The position numbers and the translations under genes were made by a program. Below are positions 7,983 through 16,791 of a DNA stretch of 64,000 bases, one piece after another; position 1 is the stretch's first letter, and the number at the start of each line of letters is the position of its first letter. Source of the DNA: Gelidibacter pelagius (GTDB lineage Bacteria; Bacteroidota; Bacteroidia; Flavobacteriales; Flavobacteriaceae); NCBI RefSeq assembly GCF_017581925.1, contig NZ_JAGEVG010000020.1:1-64000 (forward strand), read 5' to 3'. The notes below the pieces were generated by a model, which made no database searches, was not told the origin of the DNA, and saw only the letters and a list, made by a program, of their open reading frames with translations.

Positions 7983-9599
7983 CTAATTTTTGATGATCTG
8001 TTTTATTGCTGTATGGTTTTCAATAGTGGTAATCTTTATAAAATAAAGTCCAGGCGCAAATTCTGACATGTCTATATCAATTTGTTTCTTCCAGGTTTTT
8101 AAACTTTGACCGGTGATGGAAAAAAGATCCACTTTTTGAATATTCTCAGGTGTAGACGCCACGTGTAGAATATTTTGGACAGGGTTGGGATAGGCTAAAA
8201 ATTCCGATTTTGTTTGATTTTCAACGTTTAGAGCGGCACCGGTGAGTTTCCACAATTTCAAGCCACTCCCGTCGTAATCTGCCGTAAAATACAGCGTCCC
8301 ATCAACAACGGCATATTCGAAATCATCTTCAGGAATCGCATCTTTATTAAGCGGATCAACTGTCATAACCATTTGCGTCCCTGAAGCAGTGCCATCACTT
8401 AGCCAAAGTTGGCGGCCGTTTGAGCCATCCTTCGCTGTAAAAAATAATTTTTGGTCATAAATAAAAAGATTTTCGGCCTTGGAAGATGCCGTTTTCACTA
8501 TCGAGGTTCCAGCTTCTGTGCCGTCAGTTAAAAATAGACCCCGATTATTGCCGGCACTTCGAGCACCAAAAAAAAGCTTGTCTTTATATATAGTAAAGCC
8601 AGTGGGAGCGCTACTGTTTATTCCTGGATAGAGATCTAAAAATAGTTCTAAACCGTTTTCTGTGCCATCGGTAACCCATATTTCTTGACCGTGCGTGTCA
8701 TCAATGGCGGTAAAATAGAGCTTGTCTTCATACTCAGTGAATTCGCTTTTATGGTAATTAAACGTAAGACCTGGACGTATATCTTTCAACATATATGTCC
8801 CGCTTTCTGTCCCGTCAGTAATCCAAGGTTCTCTGCCGTGGGTCAGTTCATAAGCAACAAAATAAACCTTATCCTTAAATAATGTAAATTCGTCTATTAA
8901 CGTGTCTCCCCAACCGGGCAAGATATCTGTGATTCTTAATGTACCGGACGTCGTGCCATCGGTGCTATAAAGTTCATGACCAAAATAATAATCGTTTGCG
9001 ACGAATAGTAGTTTTTCATCATACTCAAAGAAGTTGTGAGGGTTGCTATGGTCTAAGGCGAGTGCAAGGTTAGCCAATAGCTGCGTTCCGCTTGACGTGC
9101 CATCTGTGGTCCATAGTTCTGTCCCGACCTGACCATCATCTGCGGCAAAATAAAGTTTGTTCTTAAACTCACCGAAACCAGCAGGTGCACTTTCTCCATT
9201 GGCTTGAATATTTTTGATGAGACTCGGTGCCGTACCGTCAAACTCAAAGAGTTCTCGATTCCATTTAGTGCCTTCTTTTAAAACGGAACTAAATATCAAT
9301 TGGTTATTAAATACGGTTAGGTCTTGAGGTTGGGAACCTGGATGATCTACCGGCACCGTCCCTTTATGTGCTGTTGTTCCGATACCATCGGTACTCCAAA
9401 GCCATTCCTTATTGTCGGTATCTTTGGCATTAAAGAATAATTTACCGTCATATTCAGTAAAATATTTGGGATTTGTTGCATCTGAAGAAACCAGTGCAGG
9501 CGTTTGAGCCATAAGATGGGTGACAAAAAATAAATTCAGAGCCATGAATGCCATGGTTTTAAGATTTCCTGTTTTCTTGTTAAGTAGTTGTTGTTTCAT
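7983..9599 (-). CDS. ELWxxDGT-repeat protein with T9SS type A sorting domain
   Basis: The 538-residue product has an N-terminal signal peptide within the first 32 residues. About six good and two degenerate copies of the ELWxxDGT motif follow (ELWTTDGTSSGT, EPWITDGTESGT and QLWLSDGTASGT are the clearest). They are spaced 45-50 residues apart, as in a beta-propeller. From about residue 467 (YPNPVQN) to the end is a type A T9SS sorting domain finishing LYFIKITT..IKQIIKN. This predicts export to the surface or medium through T9SS. The family has no assigned biochemical role; ligand binding or adhesion is the usual guess. Confidence 0.85.
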   Translation of the reverse strand: MKQQLLNKKTGNLKTMAFMALNLFFVTHLMAQTPALVSSDATNPKYFTEYDGKLFFNAKDTDNKEWLWSTDGIGTTAHKGTVPVDHPGSQPQDLTVFNNQLIFSSVLKEGTKWNRELFEFDGTAPSLIKNIQANGESAPAGFGEFKNKLYFAADDGQVGTELWTTDGTSSGTQLLANLALALDHSNPHNFFEYDEKLLFVANDYYFGHELYSTDGTTSGTLRITDILPGWGDTLIDEFTLFKDKVYFVAYELTHGREPWITDGTESGTYMLKDIRPGLTFNYHKSEFTEYEDKLYFTAIDDTHGQEIWVTDGTENGLELFLDLYPGINSSAPTGFTIYKDKLFFGARSAGNNRGLFLTDGTEAGTSIVKTASSKAENLFIYDQKLFFTAKDGSNGRQLWLSDGTASGTQMVMTVDPLNKDAIPEDDFEYAVVDGTLYFTADYDGSGLKLWKLTGAALNVENQTKSEFLAYPNPVQNILHVASTPENIQKVDLFSITGQSLKTWKKQIDIDMSEFAPGLYFIKITTIENHTAIKQIIKN

Positions 9600-9674
9600 G
9601 TTATTTTGTTTTGAGGTTTTTCTTGGTTATTTGTGTGTTCAATTATTCCACTTCATTTTTCTTGAATTTTGCGT

Positions 9675-10208
9675 TTAGAGTTTATCAATAATAAGTTTCG
9701 CTATATTTAATGCTTTTGTCTTGTTGGAAGCGGTATCCGCAGATGTTTTTGCGTGTACGTGGATTAAATTTCCTTTGTACAAAAAGGTTAGTTGGGTTTT
9801 TTTCGCACTCCAGGTCGCCATATCGCCAATGCCATCAATGGTTTCGCCATCTTTATAATAAGATACAGAAGTTTCATACTGCGCCTCTTTAATCTTAGTA
9901 ACCTGTACAATGCTCATTTCGGCTGCATAATCTGCCATGTGGCCGTTCATCACTTCATAAAGCCAGGTGATGGATTCCCATTTGTAAAAACAGGAGGGAA
10001 AAGTTGTGTTTTTTTCTTTCATACTTGTTTCAGTTTCTGTAGGAATAGACAGTGCGTTTTTAATTTCTGTTTCGGACAACAGTTCACAAGGCGATTGAGA
10101 AAGCGGTTTATTTGAGCTATCCTGAGTTTTATCTGAATTGGATTTTTCAGAGTTTCCGCAAGCAAAGACGCTTAATAAAATTGCGAATAGAAAGAATGAA
10201 TTTTTCAT
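9675..10208 (-). CDS. Hypothetical lipoprotein
   Basis: I prefer the start at 10208 (MKNSFFLFAIL), which gives a compact signal peptide and lipobox (LSVFACGN). The in-frame ATG at 10232 would add eight residues before it. The mature part has a Ser/Asp/Lys-rich linker, a CELLSETEIKNAL segment, and an alpha/beta domain with two Cys residues that could form a disulphide. CELLS..EI..AL is reminiscent of the N-terminal motif of DUF3558-like extracellular proteins, but the match is too short to assign. It is transcribed alone, about 75 bases upstream of the ELWxxDGT gene. Confidence 0.6.
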   Translation of the reverse strand: MKNSFFLFAILLSVFACGNSEKSNSDKTQDSSNKPLSQSPCELLSETEIKNALSIPTETETSMKEKNTTFPSCFYKWESITWLYEVMNGHMADYAAEMSIVQVTKIKEAQYETSVSYYKDGETIDGIGDMATWSAKKTQLTFLYKGNLIHVHAKTSADTASNKTKALNIAKLIIDKL

Positions 10209-10580
10209 TGTTTTAAATTTAATTGTGCGCAATTATTTGACGTTCTAATAAAGAATAATTGGTGCAACAAGATGTCGTTTGCTCTCTAATTACTTATAAA
10301 TCAATAGGAGATAGGGCATCATTTCTAAATTTAGTTAAAAATAGAGGTGGTGGTTAAAAGGAATATATGGTGTTTCAACGGCATCGTAACGAGTTCATTT
10401 TTAAAGGTTTTAAAAATAGTGAGCGTAAAGCCTAGGCTTTTAACTCATTTTCTTGAACTGGGGATTCAACTCTTAAATGCGATGGATAAGCTAATTGTCA
10501 TTAATATTTAAATTTAACGACCGTCAATTTCTAATTTTTAAGAAAAAAACTAAGATTAGTTATATCTACAAATATAATGG

Positions 10581-10660
10581 ACGTATTTTCTTACACAAGA
10601 CCAAGTCAGAATTTGGCATGCGACACTTAGTATTTGACAAGGTTGACTTAGAATTCAGTA
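10581..10660. repeat. 80-bp dispersed intergenic repeat, copy 1
   Basis: It aligns without gaps to 15681-15760, with about 67 of 80 bases identical by eye. The longest shared block runs from TATTTGACAA through TTGACTTAGAATTCAG. Both copies are intergenic, in the same orientation, 5.1 kb apart. No coding or inverted-repeat ends were found. Confidence 0.7.
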
Positions 10661-10865
10661 AGAGGGTTGTTTCAGAAATGAGCTAATAAAGTACCAAACA
10701 CAGAAATGCACGGTCTTGAACCTCAACTTTATTATCTATTAAAAATTAAAACGCTGCTCCAATCGGGTTTCAAATCAGTTACTTTGATTTGAGTTGTTTT
10801 AGCCTCGAACTTGCCCGACCAGATAGGGGTGGGTACACGAATAATAAGGTGATTTTTTAATGTCC

Positions 10866-10934
10866 TTTACCAGCTATTTCACGAAGCAGATTATCATTCT
10901 GCCAGTATAAAACTGTGGATTTTCAATTATCTGA
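10866..10934. repeat. About 70-bp dispersed intergenic repeat, copy 1
   Basis: It aligns with 11987-12058 at roughly three bases in four with small gaps. Shared blocks are TTTAC, CTA.TTCA.GAA.CAGA and GGATTTT.CAAT. Both copies lie downstream of minus-strand exported-protein genes, so this may be a decayed shared 3' region. Confidence 0.45.
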
Positions 10935-10954
10935 TCTCATTCGCGGCATAGGGT

Positions 10955-11884
10955 TTAATGAGATTGAAATCGTATTTCTTGTTTTTTACCTGTGTCAGCA
11001 TTTAAATACCTGACAACGAGGTTGCCGTTGTAATCAAAATGGGCTATCCCCTTATTTTCGAGGTTAAAATATATATAATACCCTTCGCTTGCAGAAGGCA
11101 CCAATTCGGCATAAGCCTTGGAGGCACCTTTCTTATAAAGATAAAATCCATTTTTGTCTTGCTTCACCTCATAGGTAATATTTTTAAGACTCAGCTGTGT
11201 TGGCGCTTTGATCGCCCTTGTGTTAAAATAAGGGTGTTTCATGAAATCAGGTACATCCAAACTTTTTTCTGCTTTTTTAGCGTTGACATTATGCCAATGG
11301 TCAGGCACCGCGATGCCTATTTCTTCTGCTTTATCGTTTGGGTTATGCCAATGATCAGGAGTTGCAATCCCTTTTTTCTCCGTATTGCTGTTGGAAAGTT
11401 TTTTCTGTTGACGCTTTTGAACTTTGTTGAATTTCCCTTGTGAATTCAATTTTAACTTAGAAAATCTATAGTTCAATCCTTTGATGGGTGCAAAGGCGTT
11501 GGTGAGAGCTTCGTGATAGGTCGATTTGCCTTCTTTTTTAATGAGACCTTCCTGCCCACTCTCAAAAATGACCTTGCCATTACAATCACTCAAGTTTAAT
11601 ATGAGTTTGTTTAAAGTGCCTTTGGAAACTTCATCTACATCTGCATGAAGTCCCAAGCACGGGTTCTTTTTAAGCTCTTCAGGAATTCTGCTGCCTTTCA
11701 TTATTGTTGTAAAACCTTCTTGTTCGAATAATTTAGTCGTGAGAGAAGTAAGTCCGTTGGCATCTACCTTATCATTAATCTTAAATGTTTTTGGAACAAT
11801 TATATATTTATAGCTGTCAAGATCTTGTGCATTGAGAGCATTAAAACCGACGATCAGTGCGATAAGAAAAAATATGTTTTTCAT
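10955..11884 (-). CDS. Exported protein of unknown function
   Basis: The 309-residue product has a signal peptide (about 1-19, ending LNAQ). Its N-terminal half contains YKYIIVPKTF and TKLFEQEGF, a pattern I associate with a conserved flavobacterial family of unknown function. Two near-identical segments (TPDHWHNPNDKAE and VPDHWHNVNAKKAE) form a His/Trp-rich internal repeat, and a VPDFMKHP segment follows. The C-terminal part ends with strands such as GNLVVRYLNAD. The DHWHN repeat could bind metal, but this is untested. It is a single gene flanked by repeats on both sides. Confidence 0.7.
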   Translation of the reverse strand: MKNIFFLIALIVGFNALNAQDLDSYKYIIVPKTFKINDKVDANGLTSLTTKLFEQEGFTTIMKGSRIPEELKKNPCLGLHADVDEVSKGTLNKLILNLSDCNGKVIFESGQEGLIKKEGKSTYHEALTNAFAPIKGLNYRFSKLKLNSQGKFNKVQKRQQKKLSNSNTEKKGIATPDHWHNPNDKAEEIGIAVPDHWHNVNAKKAEKSLDVPDFMKHPYFNTRAIKAPTQLSLKNITYEVKQDKNGFYLYKKGASKAYAELVPSASEGYYIYFNLENKGIAHFDYNGNLVVRYLNADTGKKQEIRFQSH

Positions 11885-11986
11885 TGTTTATTATTCTAGT
11901 TAAAGATTAGAATCCTGTTCCCTAACGGGAATCATTTTAGTTACGTCCCAATTGCAATTGGTAACGCCAATAAATTTTTTTTATAC

Positions 11987-12058
11987 TTTACTATCTACTT
12001 CATGAATCAGACTTGAGTTTGCCAAGTAGTAAAATTGCGGATTTTTCAATCCATGATG
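11987..12058. repeat. About 70-bp dispersed intergenic repeat, copy 2
   Basis: Partner of 10866-10934, lying between the gene at 10955-11884 and the gene at 12107-12637. The same blocks appear in the same order. Confidence 0.45.
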
Positions 12059-12106
12059 GTTTATTATGTGGCGTTTTAGAAACTATCAGGAACAAATTGC
12101 CACTAA

Positions 12107-12637
12107 TTATTTCTTTTTTGTATTAAATTTTCCTTCAACCGTCATTTTTCTATGGCTTTTGGAATATAAGGTACCCGAGAAGGATCCTTCTGAATGGTCT
12201 TCGCTCAGTTCTGTGATGGTGATTTTTGTACTGCCTTCTTTTCCATCGGCGTCCGTATAATAATAGGAACGATATTCTTCATCCAGGGGTCCGTCTTTGG
12301 TGACATTCTTTATGGTCATATCGGCTTCAGGGTTGGTGTAGTCTTTCTCTTTTATGGGTTGATCATGTGTCTTCAACCGGAGCATGACTATGAGACCATA
12401 ATCTGAAAGGTTGGCAGTCAAACTTGTGGAAGAGCTTACTTTTCCCGATTGCCTGCGGACGTCTAAGTCAATGGTGCTTCCATCATCCAAATGAATGGAG
12501 GCATAAGCGTCGGATTTATCCTTTGTTTTTGTCGTTTGGTCTGTGGCTCCTTTGTGTTCTGAGGTGTCTTTACAGCTTAGTAGCAGCATTCCCAAAACTC
12601 CTAAAATCAACCATAAGTGTCTTATTTTGAACATCAT
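12107..12637 (-). CDS. Hypothetical lipoprotein
   Basis: The 176-residue protein has a signal peptide with a lipobox-like end (LGMLLLSCKDTS). A short Lys/Asp-rich linker follows, then a beta-rich domain (YASIHLDDGSTIDLDV, LKTHDQPIKEKDY, GSFSGTLYS, MTVEGKFNTKKK). Its size, linker and alternating strands resemble the lipoprotein at 7351-7968, including a late G..SG/GEV.LS-like strand pair, so the two may be distant relatives. The function is unknown. Confidence 0.6.
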   Translation of the reverse strand: MMFKIRHLWLILGVLGMLLLSCKDTSEHKGATDQTTKTKDKSDAYASIHLDDGSTIDLDVRRQSGKVSSSTSLTANLSDYGLIVMLRLKTHDQPIKEKDYTNPEADMTIKNVTKDGPLDEEYRSYYYTDADGKEGSTKITITELSEDHSEGSFSGTLYSKSHRKMTVEGKFNTKKK

Positions 12638-12816
12638 TGTATGTATTATTTAGTTAAAGATTAAAATCGTGTCATTTCTTGTAGCTTTTTTAAGAGGCAG
12701 ACGTTCAGTCTATCATGCATCAAACCATCAATTTTCAATCTGTTGTGTTTTTCTTTAATGCACATCAATTATAAACTTTGATCTGTTATTTAAGAATCAT
12801 CCTTTAATATTAATTC

Positions 12817-14148
12817 TTACAAGCTTTCAGGTGCAGGAATCTCTTTTCCGTTCCAATCGGAGAACAATTTTGGGGTGTTGTCCAAGCTGAGGTTGGCGTG
12901 TTTCAAATGCGATTTTCCTGCGTTTTGAACACTTATTCCATACTCAAAGCAATTGCTGAAAACGACATTATGGATATTCAAAAACCTTGAGCTTTCCAGA
13001 AAAATGGCGCCATTGGGCTTTTTGGTGGTCCTGCCCGCATTTTTAATGATCACATGACCAATTTCATTTAAGGGGCTGCTGGACCTCACATTGATTTGCT
13101 GCCAAAATCCAGCCACATCATGTTCGCCTCTAATGGTTATGGGGTCGTCCGCAGTCCCCACCATGACCAAGGAAGCGTTGCCATCTATATGCATCCATTT
13201 TTGGGAAGACATGATTACTTCAGTACCGGGCGCTACGGTAAACACGCCTTCTTTTATGTTTAAATTGCCTTGAAGAAAATAGGGCACATCCAATTTGGCC
13301 CAGGTGGCATCGCCAAAAAGACTCCCTTCATCCAGCTCTATATAATCGTTCTCGTTTCCTGAGAATGTATTGGTGCCATTAAACAGCCTTAAGCGGGTGA
13401 CATCAGTTTTAAATGGAATTTTGTTCTTGGTGAACGTGCAATTCTCCATGACTATATTGTTCACGTCTTTTCCTACTCTACTGTTGGTGATCATGCCATA
13501 ATTTTTACTATTTGAAAACGTGCAATGCTCAAGGTTTAAAATGGTGTTTTCGGTATAGATTTCCAAGGCAGCTTTTGAACCTCCTGCATAATCAATGGTA
13601 ACGTAGCTCATGGTATTGCTCATCCCATTACTTCCGGTGCCGACACCTTTCCAATAGCCCTTTATGTGTTCTTTTCCGGTAAGCAAGATGGGTTTTTCAG
13701 CAGTACCTTGCATTTTAATTGACGATTTATCAGAAAAATTCAGGCCTGCATTTTGTTCAAAAGCAATGGTTACTCCGGGTTCAATGGTCAATTTTCCATC
13801 AATTCTTGCTATACACGGAATAATATAATCTATGGCCGCATCGGGATTATCTTTTAACACGGCATTCGGATTCTGACTAAAATAGTTGCAGTCCAACAAA
13901 ATCGCCGCCGTCTTGGCTTCCGAAAAATCAGGACTGGAGGCACCAGCGGGATCCGGCGCAAGCTGCGATTTGTTTTCTTGCTCCGTAGTTGGGACATTCT
14001 GGTCACCGCTAGTGTTTGTGGCTGGCGTATTTGTAGATGATATGTCAGGGTCTGAGCTCGTTTCTTTCTTTTTATCATCACCACAGCTTGCAGAGGCCAA
14101 GCCAATGAAAAGGATAAATAATACGGTTTTGAATTTTAGTGTTTTCAT
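12817..14148 (-). CDS. Lipoprotein with right-handed beta-helix domain
   Basis: The start at 14148 (MKTLKFKTVL) places the signal peptide at the N-terminus; the ATG at 14196 would add 16 polar residues. The lipobox ends ASASCGDD. A Ser/Thr/Asn-rich linker is followed by about 330 residues rich in short repeating strands (LTIEPGVTIAFEQNAGL, TAEKPILLTG, LNIKEGVFTVAPGTEVI, DDPITIRG). That is the pattern of parallel beta-helix (pectate-lyase-like) folds in Bacteroidota cell-surface proteins. No catalytic Asp/Arg set can be identified. A ligand-binding or structural role at the outer membrane is as likely as polysaccharide cleavage. Confidence 0.7.
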   Translation of the reverse strand: MKTLKFKTVLFILFIGLASASCGDDKKKETSSDPDISSTNTPATNTSGDQNVPTTEQENKSQLAPDPAGASSPDFSEAKTAAILLDCNYFSQNPNAVLKDNPDAAIDYIIPCIARIDGKLTIEPGVTIAFEQNAGLNFSDKSSIKMQGTAEKPILLTGKEHIKGYWKGVGTGSNGMSNTMSYVTIDYAGGSKAALEIYTENTILNLEHCTFSNSKNYGMITNSRVGKDVNNIVMENCTFTKNKIPFKTDVTRLRLFNGTNTFSGNENDYIELDEGSLFGDATWAKLDVPYFLQGNLNIKEGVFTVAPGTEVIMSSQKWMHIDGNASLVMVGTADDPITIRGEHDVAGFWQQINVRSSSPLNEIGHVIIKNAGRTTKKPNGAIFLESSRFLNIHNVVFSNCFEYGISVQNAGKSHLKHANLSLDNTPKLFSDWNGKEIPAPESL

Positions 14149-14223
14149 CTGTAATATAATTTGTTGAATTTTGAATCTCTTGCAATTATTTTTCAAGCGT
14201 TTACTTTAGACCTCAAGCCGTCC

Positions 14224-15213
14224 TTATTTTTTTGTTAGCGTCAAGGTCTCCCCGTCTCGTTGGACCACAAGCGCTGTTGGTGAAAGGAATTGGATTTCCC
14301 AAATAACACTGTTCCCATTTTCGGTGACCTTGATTTGGTCGTCACCGAGAATGTTATAAGTTGCACTTATCGTGGCGCCAGCAATACAGTCGCCATTGCT
14401 ATGGTCTTCGGCATAAGGTTTTATGTGTAAGTCATAGTCGTCTGTAAATTCAAAAAAGGATTTTTTAGTGCAATCGGATAATGATGGACGCCCTTGAATA
14501 TGTTTATAAAACCATTTGCCTAAGATTGCTTTTGCGGTAATCAGCTTTCCCGTTGAAGGGGAGGCGCTATTCATTATGGCAGGGTTCTTATGGGATAACA
14601 CCCGTTCACCTGTAACCATAAACGGTTCTACGGGAAACCCATAAACCATGATTTTTTCAGAGGTTACCTGCTCAATCGGCATAGCTCCCATTCTTTTGGC
14701 ATTTCGATAAAAAGAGAGAAAATAGGTGGAGTCTATAATTTCCAACTGGACCTTTTTTCCAGATTCATCTTCTGCTTGATTAAAATGTATCGGGAGGATA
14801 TTATTTTGATAATTTATTTCGAAATTCAGTTTCTCTATTTCTGCACTTTTCAAGGTCGTTATTGTGGGGCGCAATCGCACAAAATCAATAGGGCTCTTTG
14901 CACGATCTGGCTTTAAACGCAAGCGATTGGGACTTATAAACAGAAACTCTCCTCCAATAGGAATTGAACCGTCCGCCACAGCGAGGCGATTATCCTTGAT
15001 ATGGTAGGAGGTTGCCGATTGGTGGTCGTCAAAATCATAAAATATCAAACTGTCTTTGGTAAACTCTATCACTGTTGAATGTCGGGTATCTATTTTGGCA
15101 ATATTCCACTTCCCTTCCAAGTTTTGTGCAAAAGATGGCATGGCGCTTAAAAAAAATGTCCCCATAGCTAGTAAAACCAATAGGGTTTTGAAAATAGACG
15201 GCATTGTTTTCAT
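14224..15213 (-). CDS. Exported protein with two lipocalin-like domains
   Basis: The 329-residue product has a signal peptide (about 1-29, ending SFAQ). The first domain (about 30-120) begins LEGKWNIAKID and the last (about 220-329) begins ILGKWFYKHIQGRPS and ends TLTLTKK. Both have the G.W start and terminal strand typical of lipocalin-like domains. The middle region (about 120-215) is beta-rich without a recognised family. It lies 75 bases upstream of the beta-helix lipoprotein on the same strand, so cotranscription is possible. Confidence 0.65.
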   Translation of the reverse strand: MKTMPSIFKTLLVLLAMGTFFLSAMPSFAQNLEGKWNIAKIDTRHSTVIEFTKDSLIFYDFDDHQSATSYHIKDNRLAVADGSIPIGGEFLFISPNRLRLKPDRAKSPIDFVRLRPTITTLKSAEIEKLNFEINYQNNILPIHFNQAEDESGKKVQLEIIDSTYFLSFYRNAKRMGAMPIEQVTSEKIMVYGFPVEPFMVTGERVLSHKNPAIMNSASPSTGKLITAKAILGKWFYKHIQGRPSLSDCTKKSFFEFTDDYDLHIKPYAEDHSNGDCIAGATISATYNILGDDQIKVTENGNSVIWEIQFLSPTALVVQRDGETLTLTKK

Positions 15214-15503
15214 GTTTTAATAGAGTTTAGACAAATAATTAGCTGATGTCATGGACCTTTTTTTAACCAGTTTGGATTAAACACCTGCAATTTTTTTTTT
15301 GGTCAGATTAATAAAAACGGACCAAATAAAACTTTAGATGCATAAAAATTTTCCTTCGTTTTGTTAAAAACGGATTTGCATATCCGTAATTAATCCTAAA
15401 AAATGAGATTGCTCTTTTAAAATCCGAATAAGTATTGTCCCGGTCCTAAAGGGTGGCTTATTCTTAAATTAATTAATCATTTGAAATTTTTTGCTCTCTT
15501 TAG

Positions 15504-15521
15504 TCCCGATACTTGTCGGGA
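15504..15521. repeat. TCCCGA...TCGGGA hairpin
   Basis: A perfect 6-bp stem (15504-15509 with 15516-15521) with a six-base loop. The same sequence theme (CCCGATAG/CTATCGGG) recurs in the hairpin cluster at 48054-48071. Confidence 0.5.
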
Positions 15522-15680
15522 GGGCAAACAAAAAATCGGTATTGTATTTTCAGTTCTTATGACTAAGAGCCGATATGCAAAAAAGGGATCTTTGCTTTCT
15601 TTAGAAATACTACTAAAACAGGGGGGATTCAGATGGATAGTTATTTTTGAACTTAAAATACTATAATCTAAAGGTAGTCG

Positions 15681-15760
15681 ATGTATTTTCTTACACAAGG
15701 CCAAATCAGAGTTTGGCGCTTTAGACTGAGTATTTGACAAGTTTGACTTAGAATTCAGGA
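15681..15760. repeat. 80-bp dispersed intergenic repeat, copy 2
   Basis: Partner of 10581-10660 in the same orientation. The flanks of the two copies diverge, which bounds the unit at about 80 bases. Confidence 0.7.
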
Positions 15761-15850
15761 GCATAGCTATTTACAAAAAGACTTTTGCCCATTTTTAAGT
15801 GATACCAGTTTAATTTTCTATTTGGGTGATTATTCCTTTGTGGGATAATG

Positions 15851-15900
15851 CCGATATAGATTTTAAGGAGCATTTATGCAACATTTAAAATCATAATCGG
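15851..15900. repeat. Imperfect inverted repeat
   Basis: The arms 15851-15866 and 15885-15900 pair at 14 of 16 positions around an 18-base spacer. There is no adjacent T-run, and the nearest gene ends 130 bases away. It could be an operator or mobile-element debris. Confidence 0.4.
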
Positions 15901-16029
15901 TATAAATTGAGGCGAAGAGATGAATTCACATTCTAAGAATGGTACTTTTGAAAAAGCTAAATAGGGATCTGAAGCTTATTTTTTTACTGTATTTTTCGAA
16001 TCAAATCACAATAAAGGATGGCTATTCAA

Positions 16030-16788
16030 TTACTTAAAACGGATCATGGTTTCCAGTATTTCATTGATCTGTTGCCCTTTCTGTCTTGAAACAGGTATTT
16101 CTACATCATCATGCATAATAAGACTGCCGCCATCTTGTTTTAAGATCCCTTTTACAAACTGGGGATTTATCAAGTGCGACTGATGGACCCTGACAAAACC
16201 ATGGTCTTGTAGCAGTTCCTCTATTTCTTTTAGGGTCCTACTGATTAAAATTTTGTTTTCATCCTTACAGAAAATATAGGTGTAATTACTGTCTGATTGA
16301 CACCTGACAATATTCTGAATTTCTGTAATTTGATAACCAACACCCGTAGGTAAGGCAATCTGCGAACAATTCTTATTGGATTTTTTCAAATGGTCCTGTA
16401 AGAGTTGCCATTGTTCCAAACTCGTTTTATCACGCCGTTTTTCCCAATTGGAAAGTGCTTTTACAATATTTTTTTCGGTGATCGGTTTTAGTAAGTAGTT
16501 CATTGCGCTGTATTGGAACGCTTTAATAGCATATTGATCATAAGCGGTCGTAAAAATGACATCAAAATCAATGGGCAGCAGGTTGTCCAAGAGTGCAAAT
16601 CCGTTGAGGTTGGGCATTTCTATATCGAGAAACAATAAATCTGGTGGATTGTTTTTTATAAACTCCAATCCTTCAAGCGGATTTGTGAAAATGCCAATAA
16701 TGTTATAATCAGCATGGACTTTTTTGATCAAGTTCTCCAAGACATTGGTGCAATGGTCTTCATCGTCTATAATTATTATGTTGGTCAT
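16030..16788 (-). CDS. LytTR-family response regulator
   Basis: The 252-residue protein has an N-terminal receiver domain (about 2-120) with acidic pocket residues at IIIDDED, phosphoacceptor Asp55 in LLFLDIEMP, and the conserved Thr and Lys (FTTAYDQYAIKAF, NYLLKP). The C-terminal LytTR DNA-binding domain (about 145-250) includes NYTYIFCKDENKILISRTLKEIEE split over two strands and the FVRVHQSHLINPQFV segment. It is a transcriptional regulator phosphorylated by the kinase encoded immediately upstream, with only three bases between the two genes. Its targets cannot be read from the window. The proximity to exported-protein genes is not evidence that they are targets. Confidence 0.93.
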   Translation of the reverse strand: MTNIIIIDDEDHCTNVLENLIKKVHADYNIIGIFTNPLEGLEFIKNNPPDLLFLDIEMPNLNGFALLDNLLPIDFDVIFTTAYDQYAIKAFQYSAMNYLLKPITEKNIVKALSNWEKRRDKTSLEQWQLLQDHLKKSNKNCSQIALPTGVGYQITEIQNIVRCQSDSNYTYIFCKDENKILISRTLKEIEELLQDHGFVRVHQSHLINPQFVKGILKQDGGSLIMHDDVEIPVSRQKGQQINEILETMIRFK

Positions 16789-16791
16789 GTC

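Larger units (their letters stand above)
10209..10954. other. Intergenic region holding two dispersed repeats
   Basis: About 745 bases hold no convincing gene. A 63-codon plus-strand frame at 10495-10686 overlaps the dispersed repeat at 10581-10660 and has no sign of a product. A second repeat type lies at 10866-10934. Confidence 0.5.
15214..16029. other. Intergenic region with repeat, hairpin and inverted repeat
   Basis: About 815 bases without a credible gene. A 95-codon minus frame at 15477-15764 spans a dispersed repeat and is not supported. The stretch holds a TCCCGA/TCGGGA hairpin at 15504-15521, the repeat at 15681-15760, and an inverted repeat at 15851-15900. Confidence 0.55.

Noticed and set aside
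10495-10686. 63-codon plus-strand frame as a small gene
   Set aside because: It spans the 80-bp dispersed repeat, has no recognisable family or export signal, and the second repeat copy does not keep the frame.
15477-15764. 95-codon minus-strand frame as a gene
   Set aside because: It covers a hairpin and the second dispersed repeat; composition is not protein-like and there is no clear start signal.
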